Below are positions 16,529-24,077 of a stretch of 39,502 nt of DNA, in pieces. Both the position numbers and the translations under genes were made by a program. The first letter of the stretch is position 1. The number at the start of each line of letters is the position of its first letter. The notes beneath the pieces were generated by a model. The model saw only the letters and a program-made list of their open reading frames with translations. It was not told the DNA's origin and did no database searches. The DNA comes from Clostridia bacterium (GTDB lineage: Bacteria; Bacillota; Clostridia; Oscillospirales; Acutalibacteraceae): positions 1 through 39,502 of the forward strand of contig JAFZFT010000015.1 in the NCBI GenBank assembly GCA_017555765.1. Direction: 5' to 3'.

Positions 16529-17304
16529 TGGACAGAATCAGAGCAATACTCAGGAAAATCCGTCTTTCACTTTTCAAGGGCGCTTTTATACACAATCCGA
16601 TTCTTACTCAGGCGGCGGGTGTATTTGCTATTGTTGTTGCGGCAAAAAGTCTTCGTGACGGCTTTGCACTTGCACTTACGGCGGGTATTATTCTTCTCGT
16701 AAACGAAGCGGCGGCCGCTCTTCTTCTTAAGAGACTTCCCAGATGGCTTCGTGTTGCTTTTTACGCTCTCATCGGCAGTGCGGTAATATATCTTGCAGAG
16801 CCCTTTATACTCCCCCTCACATCGGGTGGGAGAGTGCTTCCCCTCGGCTTCTGCCTTCTTTCGGTAAATGCTCTCACAGTTATAAGATGCGAAAGATTTG
16901 CCTGCAAAAACAAGCTCCGCCACTGCATAGTTGATGCCTTTTCCGGTGCGGTCGGCTACGGTGCGGTTGCTCTCGTAACGGGAGCAATAAGAGAGCTCAT
17001 CGTTTACGGCACATTCTTCCGCGGTGCTGATGCAGTGCCTCTTATTCCTAACGGTGCACTGCCCTTTATAGCCTTTGCAATTCTCGGCTTCCTTGCGGCG
17101 GCACATAAGGCTGTTGTTATTAAATTCTACCCCAAGGAGCAGACAAATACCTTCTCAATGAAGAGCAGTGACGAAAAAATCGTACTTCGTGACCCCGGTC
17201 TCGGCAATAAAAAGAAGCACTCTGCTTCTGACGATTCCGACGATTACGATATCATAGACCTTCGTCCCGCAGTAAGAGATATTCAGGAAGGAGAGGGTGA
17301 ATAA
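16528..17304 (+). CDS. rnfE: RnfE-like membrane subunit lacking cluster cysteines
   Basis: The 258-residue protein has six helices and aligns well by eye with RnfE: FIHNPILTQAAG, VIRCERFAC (RAEAFA in RnfE), VDAFSGAVGYGAV, GAIRELIVYGTFFRGADAV. RnfE supplies two of the four cysteines of an intramembrane [2Fe-2S] cluster, in GLCP and TNC. At these places the sequence reads GVFA (Phe33) and VNAL (Ala115), so both ligands are lost. A charged cytoplasmic tail of about 60 residues, rich in Lys, Asp and Ser, extends beyond the usual end. It sits between the D-like and A-like genes in tight coupling. Confidence 0.85.
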   Translation: MDRIRAILRKIRLSLFKGAFIHNPILTQAAGVFAIVVAAKSLRDGFALALTAGIILLVNEAAAALLLKRLPRWLRVAFYALIGSAVIYLAEPFILPLTSGGRVLPLGFCLLSVNALTVIRCERFACKNKLRHCIVDAFSGAVGYGAVALVTGAIRELIVYGTFFRGADAVPLIPNGALPFIAFAILGFLAAAHKAVVIKFYPKEQTNTFSMKSSDEKIVLRDPGLGNKKKHSASDDSDDYDIIDLRPAVRDIQEGEGE

Positions 17305-17305
17305 T

Positions 17306-17884
17306 ATGCTTCAGATATTTTTAAAGATGCTCTCGGTAACACTTTTTACCTCTCTCATTCAGAGCACCGTCTTCAGCGGCGGACTCGGTATTGACGAAAG
17401 CATAAAGGGTGCAAGAAAGCCCCGCTATCTTGTTATGTACGGCTTATGGGTAACCTTCTTTTCAGTCACCCTTGCAGTTGCGGGTCGCTTTATAACTCCC
17501 CTTCTTGCAAAAATCACACCCCGGTCTGCTTCTCAGGACTTCATCGCTTATATTATCATTCTTGTGTGCATTTATATCGGTGCAGCGGCCTTGTGCAAGT
17601 ACATTCTCGGTGCAAGTAAGAAGTATATGAATTCTCTCGGCTTCTGTGCCTTCAACAGTCTCGTACTTTCTATGCCCGTCCTCGGCGGTACCTCCCTTTC
17701 AAAGGCAGTTGCTGCTGCAATCGGTGCGGGTATAGCCTACATCCTTTCCGTACTCATTATAAGAGGCGGTATGAGACACATAAATGCAAACAAATATATC
17801 CCCGCATTTTTCAGAGGTACTCCCGCTCTGTTTATTTACATTTCACTTGTTGCTCTTGCCCTTTCAGGCATCTCAGGAGTCTGA
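17306..17884 (+). CDS. rnfA: RnfA-like membrane subunit lacking cluster cysteines
   Basis: The 192-residue protein has six helices. The C-terminal part is strongly RnfA-like: IPAFFRGTPALFIYISLVALAL matches VPAPFRG.A.ALITAGLMSLAF of RnfA. The two RnfA cysteines that bind the membrane [2Fe-2S] cluster should lie in GLCPF near residue 26 and in TNC near residue 108. Here the first reads SGGLG (Gly26) and the second falls in LSMPVLG with Ser or Met. No cysteine is at either place; Cys114 is about eight residues off. The ATG at 17306 follows GAGAGGG and sits one base after the rnfE-like stop; a GTG at 17297 is an alternative. Confidence 0.85.
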   Translation: MLQIFLKMLSVTLFTSLIQSTVFSGGLGIDESIKGARKPRYLVMYGLWVTFFSVTLAVAGRFITPLLAKITPRSASQDFIAYIIILVCIYIGAAALCKYILGASKKYMNSLGFCAFNSLVLSMPVLGGTSLSKAVAAAIGAGIAYILSVLIIRGGMRHINANKYIPAFFRGTPALFIYISLVALALSGISGV

Positions 17885-17926
17885 TACAAGGTACAGTAAT
17901 CCCCTACTCACCTTCAGGAGGTCAGT

Positions 17927-19123
17927 ATGAAAAAAATCATCTCAAGGCTTCGTGCTCGCATGAAGGAGGACAACCGTCTGCGGGTAAAGAAAAGCTACTA
18001 CACCTTTTCAAGGGAATACCCCGCGGGTAATATCCCTATAAAAAGAAGAAAAAACAAAAAGCTCTATTCGGGCGTTCTCAAAACAGTACTCACCTGCGTT
18101 TTATGTGCACTTCTCATCTGCCTTTCATTCTTTGCGGTTACTGTAGGAATTGAAGTTTCCGAGAGTAAGCCTGACGAGGTAGAAAGTACTGTAGAGCAGG
18201 CAGATGAAAGCCTTCTTGCTTCTGACGGAGTAAGAGCAATCTATATGCCTTATGAATACCTCGGAAATGAAAAGCAGATAGAAAGGCTTATCCGTGAGGC
18301 CGAAAGAAGAGACTGCAACAGCGTAGTCATCACCTTCAAAACCGAAGACGGAAAGCTTAACTATTCATCCGCTCTCGAGTACGCTATAAAGGGACGCTGC
18401 AGCTCATTTTACAACGATACGGTAAGAGCCGCTGTGAATATGTTTGAGGCAAAGGGCATTCATATAATCGCAAAGCTTTACTGCTTCACAGATGAGGCGG
18501 TCGCTTCTACCTCAACGGAGCTTGCGGTCAAATATATGGATACGGACATAAACTGGCTCGACGGCAGTGACGAAAACGGCGGCAAGCCCTGGATTGATCC
18601 CTGCCTTGAGGAAAGCAGAGGCTATATTATCGGCATTATGAATGAGCTTTATGCTCTCGGTATAAAGGGCTTCATTCTCGAAAACTGCTTCTTCCCCGAC
18701 AGTAAGAATATCGGCTCTGCAACCTTCTCTGACGGCGGTAAGCCCCAGGTCAGAAATGATGCTCTCAGAAGACTTTTCACTGATGCCGAGGAGGCTCTCC
18801 CCGAGGATTGTTTCATTCTTATGAGCTACACCGCTACAGATGCGTTAAACGGCAACGAGGCTCTCTTCTCAGGCTCTCTTTCCGATGCGGACTATAACGG
18901 CTACACTGCCGACCTTTCCGTAAGAGACCCGGGCTATACTGTTGACAAAAAAACAAAGTATTCGTCTATGCTCGCTCTGTTTGCTCTTATCAGTGCAAAC
19001 AATCCCGATAAGGAGTTTATCCCCGTTATAAGCATAGATGAATATTCATCAAGATACATTTCGGCAATCACAGATGCCGGCTACAACAACTATATAATTT
19101 ACGCCGCTGACGGCAACTATTAA
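17927..19123 (+). CDS. DUF4015-type putative glycoside hydrolase, membrane-anchored
   Basis: The 398 residues include a basic cytoplasmic N-terminus, one membrane helix (about 51-75) and an outside domain. The outside part reads as a TIM barrel: VRAIYMPYEYLG, NSVVITFKTEDGKLNY, HIIAKLYCFTDEAVA, INWLDGSDENGGKPWIDP, YALGIKGFILENCFFP and FILMSY. This matches the putative glycosyl hydrolase family DUF4015 (PF13200). The family is uncharacterised; members are usually secreted and thought to act on cell-wall or external polysaccharide. It lies 42 bases after the rnfA-like gene and 12 bases before era, which suggests one transcript. Confidence 0.75.
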   Translation: MKKIISRLRARMKEDNRLRVKKSYYTFSREYPAGNIPIKRRKNKKLYSGVLKTVLTCVLCALLICLSFFAVTVGIEVSESKPDEVESTVEQADESLLASDGVRAIYMPYEYLGNEKQIERLIREAERRDCNSVVITFKTEDGKLNYSSALEYAIKGRCSSFYNDTVRAAVNMFEAKGIHIIAKLYCFTDEAVASTSTELAVKYMDTDINWLDGSDENGGKPWIDPCLEESRGYIIGIMNELYALGIKGFILENCFFPDSKNIGSATFSDGGKPQVRNDALRRLFTDAEEALPEDCFILMSYTATDALNGNEALFSGSLSDADYNGYTADLSVRDPGYTVDKKTKYSSMLALFALISANNPDKEFIPVISIDEYSSRYISAITDAGYNNYIIYAADGNY

Positions 19124-19135
19124 GGATGGTACACT

Positions 19136-20029
19136 ATGACAGAAAACAAAACCGCTTTTATTGCAATCGTTGGTAAGCCTAACGTAGGTAAATCATCAAT
19201 TCTCAACCGCTTACTCGGTCAGAAAATCGCTATCGTTTCAGATAAGCCTCAGACTACCCGTACAAGAATTATGGGTGTGCTTACAAAGGATAATGTTCAG
19301 CTTGTTTTCACCGATACTCCCGGCTTCCACAGACCCAAGACAAAGCTCGGTGAAAAAATGATAAAGGCAGTCGGAGACAGCATCTCCGGTGTTGACGCTT
19401 GTCTCTTTGTTGTTGAGCCCGCAGGTGAGCTTAAGGAAAGTGAGCTTGAGCTTATTGAAAAATTCAAGAGAGAAAAGATGACCGTTATCCTCGCTATAAA
19501 TAAGATTGACACAGTCGAGGATAAAACCGCTCTTATCGGTAGAATATCAGAGCTTACCGCTCTCTTCGACTTCACTGCGGTTGTACCCGTTTCTGCCGCA
19601 AAGAGCGACGGACTCGATGCTCTTCTCGGTGAGCTTATGAATCTTGCATTCCCCTCAGAGCATTTCTTCCCCGCTGATACTCTCACCGACCAGCCTGAAA
19701 GAGTTATCGCATCTGAAATCGTACGCGAAAAGATGCTTCGTCTTTTAGATAAGGAAATCCCCCACGGTGTTGCCGTTGCAATAGAAAAAATGCGTGAGCG
19801 CAGTGATAAAAACCTTATGGATGTTGAAGCAACAATTTACTGTGAAAGAGAAAGCCACAAGGGTATAATCATCGGTAAAAAAGGGGCAACACTCAAGCGT
19901 ATTTCCACCTATGCACGTCAGGATATGGAAAAATTCTTTGACTGTCAGATAAATCTGCAGTGCTGGGTAAAGGTCAAGGAGGACTGGAGAAACAGAGAGG
20001 GCTTGATACATAACTTCGGATTAGACTAA
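19136..20029 (+). CDS. era: GTPase Era
   Basis: Era is a GTPase that binds 16S rRNA and assists assembly of the small ribosomal subunit. The 297-residue protein has G1 GKPNVGKSS, G3 DTPGFH, G4 NKID and the C-terminal KH domain with IIGKKGATLKRIS. The length and end (GLIHNFGLD) are normal. The gene order era, yqzL, recO is conserved in Firmicutes and is seen here too, but with a repeat-flanked four-helix-bundle gene inserted after era. Confidence 0.97.
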   Translation: MTENKTAFIAIVGKPNVGKSSILNRLLGQKIAIVSDKPQTTRTRIMGVLTKDNVQLVFTDTPGFHRPKTKLGEKMIKAVGDSISGVDACLFVVEPAGELKESELELIEKFKREKMTVILAINKIDTVEDKTALIGRISELTALFDFTAVVPVSAAKSDGLDALLGELMNLAFPSEHFFPADTLTDQPERVIASEIVREKMLRLLDKEIPHGVAVAIEKMRERSDKNLMDVEATIYCERESHKGIIIGKKGATLKRISTYARQDMEKFFDCQINLQCWVKVKEDWRNREGLIHNFGLD

Positions 20030-20033
20030 GCTT

Positions 20034-20068
20034 AATGCGCAATGCACAATGCGCAATTCGCAATTGCG
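20034..20068. repeat. Heptamer tandem array, left end
   Basis: Five 7-base units differ from each other at one to three positions: AATGCGC, AATGCAC, AATGCGC, AATTCGC, AATTGCG. It begins 5 bases after the era stop codon. Confidence 0.85.
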
Positions 20069-20131
20069 GGATAAAGTTATAATTTATAAAAGTTATTCCC
20101 GCCAATTCAAATCCGAAAAGTTCAAAGGAAA

Positions 20132-20491
20132 GTGATCATTTTGAAGGAAAACAATCCTATACTTGATAAATCAAAGGACTTCGCACTACGTACAATCAAG
20201 CTCTACAAATATCTAACTGATGAAAAGAAAGAATTTATTTTATCAAAACAAATTCTCAGAAGCGGAACGAGTATTGGAGCCAACGCAAGAGAAGCTGTCC
20301 GAGGACAAAGTGATGCTGATTTTTATTTTAAATTTAATATATCCTTGAAAGAAGCAGAAGAGACTCTCTATTGGTTAGAGCTTTTGCATGAAAGCGGTTA
20401 TATTGAAAAGAAACTCTTTGAAAGCTTATATAACGATTGTACTCAGATAGTAAAAATCCTTATGTCTATAACCCGAAATCAGAAAGACTGA
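20132..20491 (+). CDS. Four-helix-bundle protein (23S rRNA intervening-sequence/S23 family)
   Basis: The 119-residue protein matches the S23 family (PF05635): LRTIKLYKYL, ILRSGTSIGANAREAVRG, FKFNISLKEAEETLYWLELL and a last helix with IVKILMSI. Relatives occur inside 23S rRNA intervening sequences and as Avd accessory proteins of diversity-generating retroelements. They form pentamers and can bind nucleic acid. Here there is no rRNA or reverse transcriptase nearby. The gene is AT-richer than its neighbours and flanked by inverted heptamer arrays. The start is GTG at 20132 after AAAGGA; a TTG three codons later is possible. Confidence 0.88.
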   Translation: MIILKENNPILDKSKDFALRTIKLYKYLTDEKKEFILSKQILRSGTSIGANAREAVRGQSDADFYFKFNISLKEAEETLYWLELLHESGYIEKKLFESLYNDCTQIVKILMSITRNQKD

Positions 20492-20568
20492 TACGGAACT
20501 CTATTAAAATTCAAACATTAACACATTGGTGGCGGGAGCTTTGCTCTTGCGATATGGATTTTCCCCGC

Positions 20569-20601
20569 GATTGCGCATTGCGAATTGCGCATTGCGAATT
20601 G
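20569..20601. repeat. Heptamer tandem array, right end
   Basis: Units GATTGCG, CATTGCG, AATTGCG, CATTGCG and AATTG are the reverse complement type of the left array at 20034. Confidence 0.85.
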
Positions 20602-20684
20602 AAATTTATTTTTTCCCGATTAGATGTCAAATTTCTGCATAAGATAGGAGTATAAATAACTCAGACTATCTTGGAGGCAGAAAT

Positions 20685-20867
20685 ATGGATAAGTATGAAC
20701 TTTGGGAAAACTTTATAAAAAGCGGCAAGGTTGCCGATTACCTTAAATACAGACGGGCTTCGTTTTTTGAGGATTACACGGAAACAGCCGAGGAAATCTA
20801 CTCCGATGACCCTAATCTGGAGGACTTTAACTATGACGCTCAGGACGGACGGTATAATAATCCGTGA
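20685..20867 (+). CDS. YqzL-like small protein
   Basis: This 60-residue protein starts DKYELWENFIKSGKVADYLKY, close to the pattern of YqzL (W..F..TG....YL.YK), a short Firmicutes protein encoded between era and recO. The rest is acidic (DDPNLEDFNYD). Position and motif agree, though it is a little longer than B. subtilis YqzL. The function is unknown. The start follows GGAGGC, and the last 35 bases overlap recO, suggesting translational coupling. Confidence 0.75.
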   Translation: MDKYELWENFIKSGKVADYLKYRRASFFEDYTETAEEIYSDDPNLEDFNYDAQDGRYNNP

Positions 20868-21579
20868 GCAGACAACAGGTGAACAGGACAGACTTGTAAC
20901 TGTACTGACAAGGGACATGGGTCTTATCAAGGCCTTTGTCAACGGCGGCAGAAACCCGAAAAATAAAAATGTTTCTGCTACCGACCTTCTGTGCTATGCG
21001 GATTATACCATCGATAAAACTAAAAAAGATGTATATATCATAAAGGAAGCTACTGCAAAGCAGGTATTCTTCAACCTGAGAAACGATATAACCAATCTCT
21101 CTCTTGCTCAGTACCTTGCAGAGCTTGCGAGGGATTTTTCTCCCAAGGAGGAAAGGTGCGATGAATTTTTATCTCTTCTTCTCAACTCTCTGCACCTTCT
21201 TTGTACGGGCACAAAAAGTGACCTTCTTATAAAAACCGTCACTGAATTACGGTACTGCTGCATCGCAGGCTTTATGCCCTCAATAGTAGGCTGTAACTCC
21301 TGCGGAGAGTACGAAAAGGGAAGTATGTATCTCAACCCGAAAAAGGGTACTCTTTTCTGTGAAAGCTGCAATACGGACACTGAAGGTGTAAAGCTTACGG
21401 CGGGTATGCTCTATGCTTTAAGACACATCTGCTTCAGTACGCCCGATAAAATATACAGCTTCAGCCTCGGTGAGGACAGTCTTCTCGCTCTCGGTGCAAT
21501 TACCGAGCGTTATGTAAAAAGTCTCACCTTCAAGCAGTACAAAACACTGGATTTCTATAAAACCATGAGAAGTATCTGA
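20833..21579 (+). CDS. recO: DNA repair protein RecO
   Basis: RecO helps load RecA onto single-stranded DNA covered with SSB in RecFOR repair. The 248-residue protein has the N-terminal OB-fold (TDGIIIREQTTGEQDRLVTVLT, then MGLIKAFVNGGRNPKN), a helical middle (QYLAELARDFSPKEE) and a C4 zinc site (CNSCG and FCESC). The frame is open further upstream, but the ATG at 20833 follows GGAGGA and yields the usual start, so the longer version was rejected. It is followed 14 bases later by mutS2. Confidence 0.93.
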   Translation: MTLRTDGIIIREQTTGEQDRLVTVLTRDMGLIKAFVNGGRNPKNKNVSATDLLCYADYTIDKTKKDVYIIKEATAKQVFFNLRNDITNLSLAQYLAELARDFSPKEERCDEFLSLLLNSLHLLCTGTKSDLLIKTVTELRYCCIAGFMPSIVGCNSCGEYEKGSMYLNPKKGTLFCESCNTDTEGVKLTAGMLYALRHICFSTPDKIYSFSLGEDSLLALGAITERYVKSLTFKQYKTLDFYKTMRSI

Positions 21580-21593
21580 AAGGATATATCAAT

Positions 21594-23984
21594 ATGAACA
21601 AGCACTACAAAGCTCTTGAGCTTGACAAGGTCCTCGCTATGCTCAGTGAGGAAACAACCTGCGAGGATGCCCGCTATGAGGCTGAGCATCTCACACCGCA
21701 GACTAATATCGACCTTGCAAAAGTACTTTTAAAGCAGACCGATGACGCCTTTATGCTTATGGCTAAATTCGGCGCACCGTCCTTCGGCGGACTCAAAAAT
21801 GTAAACAACTCCCTTCACAGAGCAAATGCGGGGGGAGCTCTCAATATGCGCGAGCTTCTCGATATTGCCGAGGTGCTTCGTGTTATCCGCTCTCTTTCTG
21901 AGTGGAAAAGCAGAAACAGCGGTGTCTCAACCTCAATAGATACATACTTTGAGTCGATGATGCCCAACAAATTCCTCGAGGACAGAATCACCTCCGCCAT
22001 CATAAGCGAGGAGGAAATGAGCGACAATGCCTCCCCCGCCCTCTATGATATAAGAAGAAAAATCCGTATTGCTTCATCGAAGGTACGCGATAAGCTCGAC
22101 CAGATGACAAAGTCAGCCCATATTCAGAAGTACCTTCGTGAAAATATCGTTACAATGCGTAACGGAAGATACGTTGTGCCGGTTAAAATCGAGCACAGAA
22201 GCGAAATCTCAGGTCTCGTACACGATACCTCATCAAGCGGCTCAACGGTATTTATAGAACCTGCCGCAGTTGTTGAGGCAAACAACGAAATCAAGGTGCT
22301 TCAGAGCAAGGAAAGAGATGAAATCGAGCGTATTCTCTTCGAGCTTTCTATGGAGGCGGGCGGATTTTACGAGGGCATCAAGGCAAGCTATGAGTGTGCC
22401 GTTGAGCTTAACCTCATTTTCGCAAAGGCAAAGCTTGCATACAAGATGAAGGCTACCTGCCCTGAAATCAACGACGACGGCATCATTGACCTTAAAAATG
22501 CACGTCATCCCCTTATTGACCCGAAAAAGGTTGTTCCGACCGATATAATGCTCGGCAAGGACTTTGATACACTTATCATCACAGGTCCTAACACAGGCGG
22601 TAAGACCGTTTCAATCAAGACGCTCGGTCTTATGAGCCTTATGGCTATGTGCGGTCTTATGCTGCCCGTAAGTGAGCAGAGTAAGATAAGCGTTTTCGAT
22701 AATGTACTCGCTGACATCGGCGATGAGCAAAGCATCGAGCAGAGCCTTTCAACCTTCTCGTCACATATGGTAAATATCATCGACATCATCGACAAGGCTG
22801 ACGGAAAAAGCCTTGTACTCATCGACGAATTAGGTGCGGGTACAGACCCCATTGAGGGTGCGGCTCTTGCTATATCAATACTCGAGAGAATCCACGAAAA
22901 GGGTGCAAGAATTGCCGCTACCACCCACTATGCGGAGCTTAAGGCTTATGCACTTCAGACTCCGGGCATAAAAAACGGCTCATGTGAATTTGATGTTAAA
23001 TCCTTAAGACCCACCTACCGCCTTCTTATCGGTACTCCCGGCCGCTCAAATGCTTTTGCAATCTCTCTTCGTCTCGGTATGGATGAAGGTATAATCGAAA
23101 GAGCAAAGACTCTTGTTTCTAAGGAAAGTACTCAGTTTGAGTCTGTTATTGAGTCTCTTGAAGAAAGCCGTCAGCAGTTTGAAAAGCAGAAGGAAATCGC
23201 AGATTCACTCACCGCTCAGGCCGAAAAGGAAAAGGCTGAGGCTCAGAGGTACAAGGAAGAAATTGAAAAGCTCCGTGAGGAGGAGCTTGAAAAGGCAAGA
23301 AGTCAGGCACTCAAAATTGTTGAGCAGGCAAAGAGAAGTGCTTACGCCTTACAGAGTGAGCTTGAGGAGCTCAAAAAGCAGAGTGAAAAGTCCAAGGACA
23401 AGGCTGAAATGGCAAGACGCGCAAAGCAGCTTATGAAAAAGGGTCTTGCGGACTTTGACGATATAACCAATCCCGTTGTAAAGGCTGTAATCGAGGATGA
23501 GAATTACGAGCTTCCACGCCCTCTCAAGATAGGTGACGAGGTTTATCTTGTTGATATGGGTAAAACCGCTACAGTAACCTCTCTCGAGGACAGAAAGGGC
23601 AATATCGAAGTACTTGCGGGTATTATGAAGATGCGTACACCCGTGAAGAATATCCGTCTGCAGGAAAAGAAAAAGCAGAACACCAACAAGCCCCGCAATG
23701 TTGCCAATACCAAGGAGCATATATTCTCCGCCGCTTCATCGGCACAGAATCGCTGTGACCTGAGAGGTATGAATGTTGAGGAGGGCATCATCGAGGTTGA
23801 CCGCTACATCGACCAGGCTCTCCGCCTCGGACTCGGTGAAATCACGCTCATCCACGGCAAGGGTACGGGACTTCTCAGAAAGGGTATTCACGAGCACCTG
23901 AGAAAAAACAAGTTTATCAAGAGCTTCCGTCTCGGTGTATACGGTGAGGGTGAAACAGGTGTTACTATAGTAACCTTAAAGTAG
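21594..23984 (+). CDS. mutS2: Endonuclease MutS2
   Basis: The 796 residues contain the MutS-type core and ATPase with Walker A GPNTGGKTVS, the LSTFSSHM signature and Walker B LVLIDELGAGTDP. A long Glu/Lys-rich coiled coil (about residues 520-640) and a C-terminal Smr nuclease domain (DLRGMNVEEGI, HGKGTGLLRKGIHEHL) follow. MutS2 suppresses recombination and, in B. subtilis, also acts on collided ribosomes. There is no mismatch-recognition domain, as expected. The ATG follows AAAGGA. It is the last gene of the era-recO group; no hairpin terminator is visible in the 93 bases after it. Confidence 0.96.
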   Translation: MNKHYKALELDKVLAMLSEETTCEDARYEAEHLTPQTNIDLAKVLLKQTDDAFMLMAKFGAPSFGGLKNVNNSLHRANAGGALNMRELLDIAEVLRVIRSLSEWKSRNSGVSTSIDTYFESMMPNKFLEDRITSAIISEEEMSDNASPALYDIRRKIRIASSKVRDKLDQMTKSAHIQKYLRENIVTMRNGRYVVPVKIEHRSEISGLVHDTSSSGSTVFIEPAAVVEANNEIKVLQSKERDEIERILFELSMEAGGFYEGIKASYECAVELNLIFAKAKLAYKMKATCPEINDDGIIDLKNARHPLIDPKKVVPTDIMLGKDFDTLIITGPNTGGKTVSIKTLGLMSLMAMCGLMLPVSEQSKISVFDNVLADIGDEQSIEQSLSTFSSHMVNIIDIIDKADGKSLVLIDELGAGTDPIEGAALAISILERIHEKGARIAATTHYAELKAYALQTPGIKNGSCEFDVKSLRPTYRLLIGTPGRSNAFAISLRLGMDEGIIERAKTLVSKESTQFESVIESLEESRQQFEKQKEIADSLTAQAEKEKAEAQRYKEEIEKLREEELEKARSQALKIVEQAKRSAYALQSELEELKKQSEKSKDKAEMARRAKQLMKKGLADFDDITNPVVKAVIEDENYELPRPLKIGDEVYLVDMGKTATVTSLEDRKGNIEVLAGIMKMRTPVKNIRLQEKKKQNTNKPRNVANTKEHIFSAASSAQNRCDLRGMNVEEGIIEVDRYIDQALRLGLGEITLIHGKGTGLLRKGIHEHLRKNKFIKSFRLGVYGEGETGVTIVTLK

Positions 23985-24077
23985 TTCTTTTTAATCTGAC
24001 GAGGCGTAAAAGCAGCCGATAGTCAGTAGCCAGGAATTTCTACACAATATAAAACAAAAAAAGAAAGGTAAAATCCA

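Larger units (their letters stand above)
20033..20601 (+). mobile_element. Putative small cassette: four-helix-bundle gene between inverted heptamer arrays
   Basis: The left end (20034-20068) is five heptamers: AATGCGC, AATGCAC, AATGCGC, AATTCGC, AATTGCG, followed by GG. The right end (20564-20601) is CCCGC then GATTGCG, CATTGCG, AATTGCG, CATTGCG, AATTG, which is the same kind of array in inverted orientation. The about 570 bases between contain one gene, 20132-20491. The element splits the usual era-yqzL-recO order. GATTAGA occurs just outside each end (20019-20025 and 20618-20624), possibly a target duplication but possibly chance. No transposase is inside, so any movement would rely on another enzyme. 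Confidence 0.6.

Noticed and set aside
20132..20491. A diversity-generating retroelement based on the Avd-like protein
   Set aside because: No reverse transcriptase and no template/variable repeat pair was seen in the window.
20034..20601. The heptamer arrays as a CRISPR array
   Set aside because: The units are 7 bases, directly adjacent, with no spacers and no cas genes.
20731..20832. N-terminal extension of RecO
   Set aside because: These residues are the shadow of the YqzL-like gene in another frame; the ATG at 20833 has its own GGAGGA site.
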